From NCBI GenBank assembly GCA_019307165.1, contig JAFDKD010000284.1:1-6108 (forward strand): a stretch of 6,108 bases of DNA. Reading direction: 5' to 3'. Position numbers and translations under genes: made by a program. This stretch comes from Deltaproteobacteria bacterium (lineage in GTDB: Bacteria > Desulfobacterota > DSM-4660 > Desulfatiglandales > Desulfatiglandaceae). Shown one piece after another: positions 1 to 5,891 of the stretch (position 1 is its first letter; every line of letters starts with the position of its first letter). Below the pieces are notes generated by a model. That model did not search any database. It was not told where the DNA came from and worked only from the letters and a program-made list of their open reading frames with translations.

Positions 1-103
1 AGCGGGGCCTACAACTCAGCATCAACGAAAAGGGCAAATCAGGGCCGTTTCCCCGTGGGGCTGAAGCAATTATGTCGGACCTGGAAGAAATTATAGTGTC
101 TAT
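1..103. other. Left-edge stretch, no recognised gene
   Basis: Nothing here can be assigned. One plus-strand frame is open from the window edge to a stop at 117-119, reading through an internal ATG at 73 and into the palindrome that follows. Its residues do not resemble the C-terminus of a transporter ATPase or any family I recognise. The other two plus frames stop at 62-64 and 94-96. The stretch may hold the tail of an upstream gene, such as the partner peptide-transporter ATPase, but that cannot be shown from this window. Confidence 0.3.
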
Positions 104-172
104 GAGGGGACGCTGGTAAAAAAGTAAAAAGCAAGTCGGAGATACTTATTTTTTTACCAGCGTTGTCCCCTC
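104..172. repeat. REP-like long palindrome (hairpin element)
   Basis: The arms are GAGGGGA (104-110) with TCCCCTC (166-172), and CGCTGGTAAAAAA (111-123) with TTTTTTACCAGCG (150-162). Together they make 20 perfect base pairs interrupted only by a 3-nt bulge (TTG, 163-165), closing a loop of about 26 nt. A GGGGACG outer stem, an A-tract inner stem and an intergenic position recall the REP-like or IS200-type (Y1 transposase) palindromes scattered through Desulfobacterota genomes; this comparison is from memory. It is not a classic Rho-independent terminator, because its T-run lies inside the stem. It directly abuts the transporter ATPase gene, so it may affect transcription or ribosome loading there. 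Confidence 0.7.
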
Positions 173-180
173 CCTCGCAG

Positions 181-1233
181 ATGGTTGAAAATATGGCGGA
201 CAGCGGCGAAGATACGGTTATCGAACTGGACGGGATCGACAAGATCTACAAGACCAAAGGCACTCTTTTCGGGAGAAGCCAAAAAGACGTTGTCGCTCTC
301 AACCAGGTCTCGTTCCGCATCCAAAGGGGCGAAATCTTCGGCCTTGTGGGCGAAAGCGGCAGCGGAAAAACCACCGCCGGGCGCCTGATTGTTCGCCTGG
401 AGGACCCCAGCAGGGGCCGAATCCTTCTCGACGATGAAGACATCGTCGCCCACAAAGGAAAAGCCCTGAAGCGATTTCGGCGGCGGGTCCAGATGATTTT
501 TCAGGACCCGTACCAATCCCTGAACGCCCAGATTTCCGTGTTCGACACCATTGCCGAGCCCCTGGTAATCCACAAAATCGGAAAAGGGCCGGAGAGACGC
601 GCCGCAGTCAGTCAAGCGGTGAAATCCGTGGGTCTGTCGCCCCCCGAGGAATTCCTGCACCGCTATCCCCACCAACTTAGCGGCGGACAGCGGCAGCGTG
701 TGGCCATCGCCAGGGCCATGATCCTGAATCCCGAGTTCGTCGTCGCGGACGAGCCTACCTCCATGCTGGACGCTTCTATCTCGGCGCAGATTTTCAACAT
801 CCTGCTCAAAATACGGGAAGACATGAATGTCACCATGCTGTTCATTACCCACAACCTGGCTGCCGCCCGCTACCTGTGCGACCGTATCGGGGTAATCTAC
901 AGGGGAAACCTGATGGAGCTGGGCCCGGCGGAAAGCGTCATTCGCGATCCCAGGCATCCTTATACTCAGGCGTTGATCGATGCCCTGCCCAAATTCGGGG
1001 ACTGCGGGGACATCCGGCATTACGGGACCTTGATCAAGGCACACAATGAAGACGCGGACGGCCACACGGGATGCGCCTTTTTTCCCCGATGCAAGGTCTC
1101 CCACCGAATCCGTTGCAGCAGGGAAGTGCCGCCTCTCGCGGAAGTGGGCGAATCCCACCTGACGGCCTGCTTTTATGCGGAGGCCGCCGACGCGGCAGGT
1201 CCGGATGCCGACGCATGCTACTTAGGGACATAG
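181..1233 (+). CDS. Opp/Dpp-type peptide ABC transporter ATP-binding protein (DppF/OppF-like)
   Basis: Cytoplasmic ATPase subunit that powers import of peptides or related solutes through an Opp/Dpp/nickel-family permease. In the 350-residue product from ATG 181 the motifs are Walker A GESGSGKT (57-64), Q-loop FQDPYQSL (near 108), signature LSGGQ (166-170), Walker B FVVADEP (186-192) and H-loop ITH (His 224). The family C-terminal oligopeptide tail follows (HPYTQAL, 259-265), then four cysteines (298, 304, 312, 330; spacing CX5C, CX7C, CX17C). Such cysteines bind a [4Fe-4S] cluster in some OppD proteins. The product is slightly longer than typical because of an Ala/Asp-rich end. An in-frame TTG at 163 is less likely as a start because it is the bulge of the palindrome. 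ATG 193 is also possible; none has a clear Shine-Dalgarno. The partner ATPase, permeases and binding protein are not in the window. Family call very secure; substrate unknown. Confidence 0.93.
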   Translation: MVENMADSGEDTVIELDGIDKIYKTKGTLFGRSQKDVVALNQVSFRIQRGEIFGLVGESGSGKTTAGRLIVRLEDPSRGRILLDDEDIVAHKGKALKRFRRRVQMIFQDPYQSLNAQISVFDTIAEPLVIHKIGKGPERRAAVSQAVKSVGLSPPEEFLHRYPHQLSGGQRQRVAIARAMILNPEFVVADEPTSMLDASISAQIFNILLKIREDMNVTMLFITHNLAAARYLCDRIGVIYRGNLMELGPAESVIRDPRHPYTQALIDALPKFGDCGDIRHYGTLIKAHNEDADGHTGCAFFPRCKVSHRIRCSREVPPLAEVGESHLTACFYAEAADAAGPDADACYLGT

Positions 1234-2675
1234 AGGATGCAAAGCGGTTTTTCGCCACCGTGAAAGGATCGTTCGCCGGCGTCGGCATGACGGCCTTTTC
1301 CCGCCTTTCGCCGAGCCACTTCATCCCCTCTTACCCGATTGTCTGTCTCAGGAAGACCCGGGACATCCCCATGCTCCGGAAAAAGGCCCCCGTTTTCTGT
1401 CTTGAGGAGGCGCTTGGGGAAACCATCCGGGACCGGGGCCTGAACGCCTACCGGCTTTTGTCCCACCCGACCACAAAGGCGTCCGTGAACCGTTTGCCTT
1501 TACCGCTCCATCTTTATCCCTACCAAAGCTATCCCGAACTCGATGCCCTGGCCGCCCGGGAAGGTTGGCGATTGCTGGCCAATCCCGCCTCCCTCAGGAT
1601 GCGGACGGGGAGCCGGTCCTTTTTTGAAAAAATGGTCAGGGACCTGCGCCTGCCTAAAATTCCGGGAAGCATTTATCCCATTGACATGCTTGAGGTTCGG
1701 GATTACCGCGACTGGTCGGACATCCTGGGCCCCCGCTTTGTGGTTCAGCTGCCGGAGGTGGTCCAGGGCGGGGGAAGAGGCACTTTTTTCATCGATGGCG
1801 GGCATGAATACGATCAACTCAGAAAACGGTTGAATCAACGCCTTTGGAGGGGAGCGCGGCTGAAGACCATGTCCGTGCATCAACGGATTGCGGACGGGGT
1901 GTCGGCCAGCGTCACCCTGTGCGTTACACGTCACGGCGTCCTGTGCAGCGGGTTGCAACATCAGTTGACCGATCTGGCGCATTTAACGGCGGTGACGGAA
2001 AAGGGCGTTTTCTGCGGGCATGTGTGGGATGAGGGGCTATGGCCGCTTCACGTTGAGAAATCGGCGGGCCGGCAGGCCTCGGCCATGGGGGAATACCTCA
2101 AGGCCTGCGGATATAGGGGAATTGCCGGGGTGGATTTTCTAATCGCCGGGGAATCGGGAGGGGTCTTTCCCGTTGAGATCAATTCCCGCCTGACAGGGGC
2201 TTTTCCCATGCACTCCATGCTGTGCCGGGACCGCGGTATTCTCCCCATGGAGGTCTTTCACCTGGCCGAATTTCTGGATGCGCCCTATGAGGTGGACGTG
2301 GAAGCCATGAACGCGCAGTACGCCAAACCGCTCAGGGGGAGCCATTGCCTTGTGTTTCTGTTGTCGCCGGCCGGACGGCCGGCTGCTGATGCGCCTGAGC
2401 CGGGCCTTTATGCCTACGAGCCGGGCGAAAAGGGCTTTCGCAGGGAAAACCACGCGCTTGAATACGGGGATATCCGAAACGAGTGGGAATTCGTGCTTAT
2501 CGACGGCCCCCCGGATATTCAAGGCGAAGCGTTTCCCACCGATGATCCCCTTTACCGGCTCTGTCGCCTGCTCTTTTCTTCGCCCGTCACCGACAAGGCA
2601 GGCCGGATCGACCCGTGGGTACAGGAGGCGATCGCCTGGGCGCACGGCGCCATCGCCCGGGAGGCCCGGCCGTGA
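1215..2675 (+). CDS. ATP-grasp domain protein, putative carboxylate-amine ligase
   Basis: A 486-residue soluble protein of ATP-grasp type. Members activate a carboxylate as an acyl-phosphate and join it to an amine or thiol. Residues 1-115 look like a pre-ATP-grasp domain (AFSRLSPSHFIPSY at 27-40). The flexible glycine-rich nucleotide loop is QGGGRGTFFI (184-193). The metal and ATP end is GVDFLI (305-310) followed by FPVEINSRLTG (318-328), where Glu321 and Asn323 match the conserved E-x-N of the fold. A region of about 150 residues after this has no assigned domain. The expected ATP-binding Lys before the Gly loop appears as Gln178 in FVVQLPEVVQ. ATG 1215 is chosen because an upstream open frame only shadows the ABC gene; it overlaps that gene by 19 bp with a weak RBS, suggesting translational coupling. 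A GTG at 1260 is an alternative. The fold is fairly sure; the reaction is not known. Confidence 0.85.
   Translation: MLLRDIEDAKRFFATVKGSFAGVGMTAFSRLSPSHFIPSYPIVCLRKTRDIPMLRKKAPVFCLEEALGETIRDRGLNAYRLLSHPTTKASVNRLPLPLHLYPYQSYPELDALAAREGWRLLANPASLRMRTGSRSFFEKMVRDLRLPKIPGSIYPIDMLEVRDYRDWSDILGPRFVVQLPEVVQGGGRGTFFIDGGHEYDQLRKRLNQRLWRGARLKTMSVHQRIADGVSASVTLCVTRHGVLCSGLQHQLTDLAHLTAVTEKGVFCGHVWDEGLWPLHVEKSAGRQASAMGEYLKACGYRGIAGVDFLIAGESGGVFPVEINSRLTGAFPMHSMLCRDRGILPMEVFHLAEFLDAPYEVDVEAMNAQYAKPLRGSHCLVFLLSPAGRPAADAPEPGLYAYEPGEKGFRRENHALEYGDIRNEWEFVLIDGPPDIQGEAFPTDDPLYRLCRLLFSSPVTDKAGRIDPWVQEAIAWAHGAIAREARP
2659..2664 (+). promoter_or_regulatory. Shine-Dalgarno GGGAGG for the amidohydrolase gene
   Basis: GGGAGG lies 7 nt before the GTG at 2672, inside the last codons of the ATP-grasp gene. 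It decides the amidohydrolase start, as the open frame upstream has no such site. With the 4-bp GTGA stop/start overlap it indicates coupled translation of the two genes. Confidence 0.75.
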
Positions 2676-3445
2676 CGCTGCCCTTTGCGATAACCCTCCC
2701 TCACTGCTCGGACCGCGTCCCGAGCGACATTAAATCGACACTGATGCTCGACGATACGCAGATCATGGATTCCGTGGACCTGGGAACCGCTGAAATTTTT
2801 GGCCATATGCCGGCCGAAGCCGTGTTGAGCGCGTCGTGGTGCCGGCTGGTGGTTGACCTGAATCGCGATCATAGGCAGCGGGGCGAAAGAGGGGTTGTCC
2901 CCCGATTTGACTATGAAGGCCGGTCTGTCTACCTGCCCGGGTCGGGCCCCGATGAAAAGGAACTGGCGAGGCGGTTGGACCGCTACTATTTTCCCTTTCA
3001 CCAAGAATTAACCGAACAACTGAATCGTACCGATATCAAGGGGCTTCTGGATTGCCATTCCATGAACCCCGTCGGACCCGGGCAGGCCCCGGACGCCGGT
3101 ATGCGGCGCAAGGACATCGTCCTGAGCAATAACGGCAATGTCATGGGGGAGGAAGATGCCGCGCTGGGGGAAATTACATGCCCCGGCCCCATCATGCGGG
3201 AGATGAAGGCCCTGCTCGAAAATGCGGGCTTTTCCGTTTTGTTGAACTCGCCCTACACCGGCGGCTTCATCATCGGTCACTACGGCCCGAAACTGATGCC
3301 AAGAGGCGGACTGGCGGTCCAAATCGAAGTCAACCAGGACTTGTACGTCGATGCGGGCGCCGGCAGGCCTTCACCTGAGAAGACGGCAGGGGTGGGCGCC
3401 GGGATATTGAAAGTGCTGGAGAGGGTCGCCGGGCTGTTGCCGTGA
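2672..3445 (+). CDS. N-formylglutamate amidohydrolase family protein (FGase, HutG-like)
   Basis: A 257-residue cytoplasmic hydrolase of the FGase family, which shares the zinc-carboxypeptidase-like fold. The founding members hydrolyse N-formyl-L-glutamate to glutamate and formate at the end of a histidine-degradation route. Family landmarks appear in order: LPHCSDRVP near the start (His11, for the usual SPHSG), DLNRDHR (62-68), LLDCHSM (125-131, His129 a likely metal ligand), NSPYTGGFIIGHYG (192-205) and QIEVNQDLYVD (217-227, Glu219 a likely catalytic acid). Length is normal for the family. The GTG start has a strong Shine-Dalgarno and overlaps the ATP-grasp stop by 4 bp. No other histidine-degradation genes (hutH, hutU, hutI) are visible, and the partners are a peptide transporter and an ATP-grasp ligase. 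The true substrate is therefore probably another N-acyl or amide-linked amino acid. That last point is inference. Confidence 0.88.
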   Translation: MTLPFAITLPHCSDRVPSDIKSTLMLDDTQIMDSVDLGTAEIFGHMPAEAVLSASWCRLVVDLNRDHRQRGERGVVPRFDYEGRSVYLPGSGPDEKELARRLDRYYFPFHQELTEQLNRTDIKGLLDCHSMNPVGPGQAPDAGMRRKDIVLSNNGNVMGEEDAALGEITCPGPIMREMKALLENAGFSVLLNSPYTGGFIIGHYGPKLMPRGGLAVQIEVNQDLYVDAGAGRPSPEKTAGVGAGILKVLERVAGLLP

Positions 3446-3476
3446 GGCCGTCATTCGGATTCGTAGCAACCGACAA

Positions 3477-3591
3477 CTCATTTGAAACTACGTAAGGTTC
3501 AGGGTTTCGTGTTACGAGTTGCGAGTTACAGGTTGCGCGGAGGTTGATTTTCTCTCGCAAAGGACTCAAAGGTCGCCAAGACAAGGGCATT
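3477..3591 (+). repeat. Dispersed direct repeat, copy 1
   Basis: This 115-bp segment matches 5892-6013 in the same orientation, with about 9 mismatches and one 7-nt gap. It runs from CTCATNTGAAAC through GGTTCAGGGTTTCG, GTTGCGAGTT and TTGATTTTCTCTCGCAAAG to GGTCGCCAAG and AAGGGCATT. It has no coding character. The CGCAAAGG/CGCCAAG block is a style of intergenic repeat common in Desulfobacterota, recalled rather than searched. The unit lies 31 bp past the amidohydrolase stop. Confidence 0.85.
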
Positions 3592-3658
3592 CGTGGTCGT
3601 TGCCGGTTTCAATTGATAGGCTTTTCTGTACCCTGCTACCCACTGAAAACCCGGAAGC

Positions 3659-3699
3659 CCCCTTTGCAAAGGGGAGCCTGTCCGCCGCTTTCTGGCGGA
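3659..3699. repeat. Twin small palindromes
   Basis: CCCCTTTGCAAAGGGG at 3659-3674 is a perfect 16-bp palindrome. A hairpin with stem TCCGCC (3681-3686) and GGCGGA (3694-3699) around a 7-nt loop follows 6 bp later. Neither is followed by a T-run, so they are more likely extragenic repeat units than terminators. The first is typical of widely dispersed CCCCTTTG/CAAAGGGG intergenic repeats. Confidence 0.55.
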
Positions 3700-3769
3700 A
3701 CTTAACCGAGTCTATGGCTATTGCCCTTTTCTTGAAGTTACCCTATTGATTAGACTTGTCGGAGCTTAG

Positions 3770-3796
3770 CGGAGATCCCGCCGTCCTTGGGCGGGG
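3770..3796 (+). repeat. Hairpin repeat (CGGAGATCC-N-GCC...GGCGGGG), copy 1
   Basis: The segment contains a hairpin with stem CCCGCC (3777-3782) and GGCGGG (3790-3795). Its 27 bases match the reverse complement of 6063-6089 at 23 positions, so the unit occurs twice in the window in opposite orientations. It is probably a dispersed extragenic palindrome. Confidence 0.6.
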
Positions 3797-3834
3797 CCGC
3801 CCCCCAGGCCAGAGGCGGCGCTGACAACTAACAA

Positions 3835-3863
3835 CTGACAAACATTGAAGAACCGGGTATACT
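3835..3863 (+). promoter_or_regulatory. Candidate sigma70-type promoter for the SUMF1-fold gene
   Basis: CTGACA (3835-3840) and TATACT (3858-3863) are separated by exactly 17 nt. Each differs from the consensus (TTGACA, TATAAT) at one position. Transcription would begin near 3870, giving a leader of about 115 nt. This is the only strong promoter-like pair found in the spacer; no measured evidence is available. Confidence 0.5.
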
Positions 3864-3879
3864 GCGCATCAGGTCCAAT

Positions 3880-3902
3880 GCCCGGGAACACATCCCCCGG
3901 GC
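3880..3902 (+). promoter_or_regulatory. Leader hairpin
   Basis: GCCCGGG (3880-3886) and CCCGGGC (3896-3902) form a perfect 7-bp GC stem with a 9-nt loop in the presumed 5' leader. There is no T-tract after it. Its role is unknown; it could shape the leader together with the next hairpin. Confidence 0.35.
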
Positions 3903-3927
3903 GGATGCGGGTCGCCAATCGGGTTTC

Positions 3928-3951
3928 AGGCCGTTGCCGCGGCCTTTGTTT
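3928..3951 (+). terminator. Weak terminator-like or attenuator hairpin in the leader
   Basis: AGGCCG (3928-3933) and CGGCCT (3940-3945) form a 6-bp GC-rich stem with a 6-nt loop, followed by TTTGTTT. It lies between the candidate promoter and the SUMF1-fold gene, so it could act as an attenuator. The stem is short and the T-run is interrupted, so it may be chance. Confidence 0.25.
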
Positions 3952-3984
3952 CAAATCCCAGGATGTGAAAGGGCGGGTGTCGCC

Positions 3985-4815
3985 ATGTGCATGACATGGG
4001 GAATGAGGATAAGATTTGGTGCCGGTTGCCTTGTGGCCCTGGCGATTTTGCTCTTTTTGGAAGATGCCCGGGCGGCGGACAAGACCATCCGCAATTCCCT
4101 GGACATGGAATTCGTCCTTATCTCTCCGGGCACTTTTGACATGGGTAGCCCGAAAAGCGAATCCGGCCGGAGCAATAAGGAATTGCAGCGCCGGGTAACA
4201 TTGACCAAGGTCTTTTATTTGCAAACCACGGAGGTCACGCTCAAGCAGTGGTGGGAGATCATGGGAAAGCGGTTTTTCGGGAGACGGAAAGGCACCGGGG
4301 ATACGCCCGCACACCGTATTTCCTGGCTCGACTGCATGGAATTTATCGAAAAACTCAACGCTCGCGGTGACGGGGTCTACAGACTGCCCACCGAAGCCGA
4401 GTGGGAATACGCCTGCCGTGCAGGCACCGACACCGTTTACAGCTGGGGCGACGGCATAGAATGCGCCAGGGCCATGTACGAAAACAGCGACAAGGCCGCG
4501 GCCTGCATGGACTATGCGAAATCCAGGGGGCTTCCCCAGGGCGCGCCGGCCCCGGTCAGGAGCTATCCGCCCAACCCTTGGGGACTGTACGACATGCACG
4601 GAAACGTATGGGAGTGGTGTATGGATTGGTATGGAAATTACCCCGAGGGATCGGTGACAGACCCCAAGGGGACCGAATCCGGGCCCGGAAGGGTGCGCCG
4701 CGGCGGAAGCTGGTTTAAATACGGCACTTCCTGCCGGTCCGCCAACCGCAACTACGGGCACCCCCCTACACGGTACCGCACCACCGGGTTTCGACTGGTG
4801 CGGGAAGTGGAATGA
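3985..4815 (+). CDS. Exported SUMF1/FGE-sulfatase-fold protein, apparently lacking the catalytic cysteines
   Basis: A 276-residue protein with a signal peptide (Arg-Ile-Arg, then LVALAILLFL, likely cleavage after ARA at residue 30), then one FGE-sulfatase domain. Hallmarks are MEFVLISPGTFDMGSP (41-56), a VTLTKVFYLQTTEVT strand, YRLPTEAEWEYACRAGT (132-148), WGLYDMHGNVWEWC (199-212), RRGGSWF (238-244) and TGFRLV (267-272). True formylglycine-generating enzymes have two active cysteines just after GGS. Here that stretch is GGSWFKYGTSC, and the only cysteine aligns with a non-catalytic one. It is thus probably a binding or structural version of the fold rather than a sulfatase activator. ATG 3985 is chosen for its GAAAGGGCGGG upstream; ATG 4003 would give a more compact signal peptide. 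The TTG at 3934 lies in a hairpin and is unlikely. No sulfatase gene is nearby. Confidence 0.88.
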   Translation: MCMTWGMRIRFGAGCLVALAILLFLEDARAADKTIRNSLDMEFVLISPGTFDMGSPKSESGRSNKELQRRVTLTKVFYLQTTEVTLKQWWEIMGKRFFGRRKGTGDTPAHRISWLDCMEFIEKLNARGDGVYRLPTEAEWEYACRAGTDTVYSWGDGIECARAMYENSDKAAACMDYAKSRGLPQGAPAPVRSYPPNPWGLYDMHGNVWEWCMDWYGNYPEGSVTDPKGTESGPGRVRRGGSWFKYGTSCRSANRNYGHPPTRYRTTGFRLVREVE

Positions 4816-4960
4816 TTTCCGCGAATGAGGCCCCTGAAGCTCACCGAAGGCGAATTCACTAACAGGCCTGCCGCGTAAATCAATGGCGCAGGGCTCAAGG
4901 CATAAGGCAAAAACAAACGATTAGACTTGTACCGTCTGATGTGGTTTATGACTCGTTTCT

Positions 4961-4991
4961 AAAAAAACCAATTTTCCGCAAATCGAAAATT
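4961..4991 (-). terminator. Rho-independent-type terminator of the metallopeptidase gene
   Basis: Read on the minus strand, AATTTTC and GAAAATT form a 7-bp stem with an 8-nt loop (4970-4991), followed by GG and seven T's (4961-4967 as A's on the plus strand). It starts 12 bp past the peptidase stop codon, the right place for an intrinsic terminator, although the stem is AT-rich. It could also limit read-through between the two convergent genes. Confidence 0.55.
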
Positions 4992-5003
4992 ATGGACGCC
5001 GGC

Positions 5004-5864
5004 CTAGTGGAGCGTCCGCTCTTCATCTTCCATTTCCTTCATGTAGGCGCGTTTTTTCAACATCACTCGGATAAAGGCAAAGAACATGATTGCCGCGCCA
5101 AAAACAAAAATGATTTCGTAGAGATGATAACTCAACTGGGCCAGGAGGGTTGTCTTACGTGACAGCGTCTCATCCACGTCTTCGCCTCGACTAAGGCGGG
5201 TCATGACACCGAGCATCCTCGCGCGTCCGAACCGCGCGATGAGGAAATTGACGAACGACTTGCTTTCCGCATAGGCCAGCATCAATTCTTGTTTTTGAGA
5301 AGGAAATCGGTCTTCAAGATACCGAAACGGAATAAGCCGTCCTTGTATGGCGGCTCCGGTCAGCGGCGACCGCTTGAAGTCCATGACCATTTCGCTGATG
5401 CCGTCACTGGCCCACTGGCATACCCCTTCATCAAGCCACCTGGGAAGGACTGCTTCATTGATGTGGTGGTGCAGCAGCAGATGACACAACTCGTGTTGAA
5501 GCGTGATTCCCAGGGTGAAGGGGCGCACGTTCATACGGGTATGGTCGATGACAATGCCGTTGTTGCGGGGCAGGGCGTAGGCCACCACGAACGGGCTCCC
5601 CGCCATTTTCTGAAACCGCTCATGCTCGGCCACTAGAAGAATGGTCGGTTCGAGACCCAATTCCCAACCGAAAATGCCCTCCAGCTTAGACCTGATTTCC
5701 GGATAGAGGCTCACCACTTCGTCGGCGGAGGCTTGAAGGACGGGGTCATACACGATTGCTACGCCGTCCCCGTAAAGGAGCCCGGACGCTTTGGTCCCAT
5801 GGACGGGCGCGATGCCTATAAACCATCCGAAAAGCCAAAGACATATAGCGATTCCTATTCGCAT
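5004..5864 (-). CDS. Exported, membrane-anchored zinc metallopeptidase (peptidase MA-like)
   Basis: A 286-residue protein with an N-terminal signal peptide (hydrophobic 4-20, likely cut near VHG, 23). The gluzincin motif is LQHELCHLLLH, with HELCH at 124-128, and a downstream WLDEG (143-147) whose Glu146 is the expected third zinc ligand. This arrangement is typical of the peptidase MA family. Near the C-terminus is one membrane span (about 249-268, YEIIFVFGAAIMFFAFIRV) followed by a basic KKRAY and an acidic tail. The catalytic domain should therefore face the periplasm with a short cytoplasmic tail. ATG 5864 has AGGA 12 nt upstream on its strand. The gene is convergent with the SUMF1-fold gene and begins 27 bp from a dispersed repeat. 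Little separates the peptidase domain from the span, so a linker may be missing. Substrate unknown. Confidence 0.83.
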   Translation of the reverse strand: MRIGIAICLWLFGWFIGIAPVHGTKASGLLYGDGVAIVYDPVLQASADEVVSLYPEIRSKLEGIFGWELGLEPTILLVAEHERFQKMAGSPFVVAYALPRNNGIVIDHTRMNVRPFTLGITLQHELCHLLLHHHINEAVLPRWLDEGVCQWASDGISEMVMDFKRSPLTGAAIQGRLIPFRYLEDRFPSQKQELMLAYAESKSFVNFLIARFGRARMLGVMTRLSRGEDVDETLSRKTTLLAQLSYHLYEIIFVFGAAIMFFAFIRVMLKKRAYMKEMEDEERTLH

Positions 5865-5891
5865 AAGTGAGTCTTTTCCTGCTGAGTCGCG

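Larger units (their letters stand above)
3446..3834. other. Repeat-rich intergenic stretch without a credible gene
   Basis: After the amidohydrolase stop there is no protein-like open frame. A 76-codon plus-strand frame (3519-3749) runs through repeats and palindromes, and its residues look like the usual spurious translation of CCCCTTTGCAAAGGGG-type repeats. The stretch holds a ~115-bp dispersed repeat, a perfect 16-bp palindrome, a TCCGCC/GGCGGA hairpin, a CCCGCC/GGCGGG hairpin repeat and a GGCCGCC-rich patch. No convincing T-tailed terminator for the upstream operon is seen. Confidence 0.7.

Noticed and set aside
104..172. The first palindrome as an intrinsic terminator of an upstream gene
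   Set aside because: The T-run is part of the stem, and no T-tract follows the outer GC stem on the plus strand.
154..1158. Long minus-strand open frame of 334 codons opposite the ABC gene
   Set aside because: It is fully antisense to a clear ABC ATPase with all motifs, and its translation shows no recognisable domain. It is a codon-bias shadow.
3519..3749. 76-codon plus-strand open frame in the spacer
   Set aside because: It is translated from dispersed repeats and palindromes, has no Shine-Dalgarno, and resembles common spurious repeat-derived peptides.
3766..4761. Minus-strand open frame of 331 codons opposite the SUMF1-fold gene
   Set aside because: The plus-strand frame carries strong FGE-sulfatase motifs. 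The antisense frame is proline/glycine-rich with no motif and runs into palindromic repeats.
4655..4800. SUMF1-fold C-terminus as a variable region of a diversity-generating retroelement
   Set aside because: DGR targets often have this fold, but no reverse transcriptase, template repeat or second copy of this region is in the window.
3748..4930. 12-nt repeat GATTAGACTTGT at 3748-3759 and 4919-4930 flanking the SUMF1-fold gene, as possible insertion-site duplication
   Set aside because: About one 12-nt match is expected by chance in a window this size, and no inverted ends or transposase accompany it.
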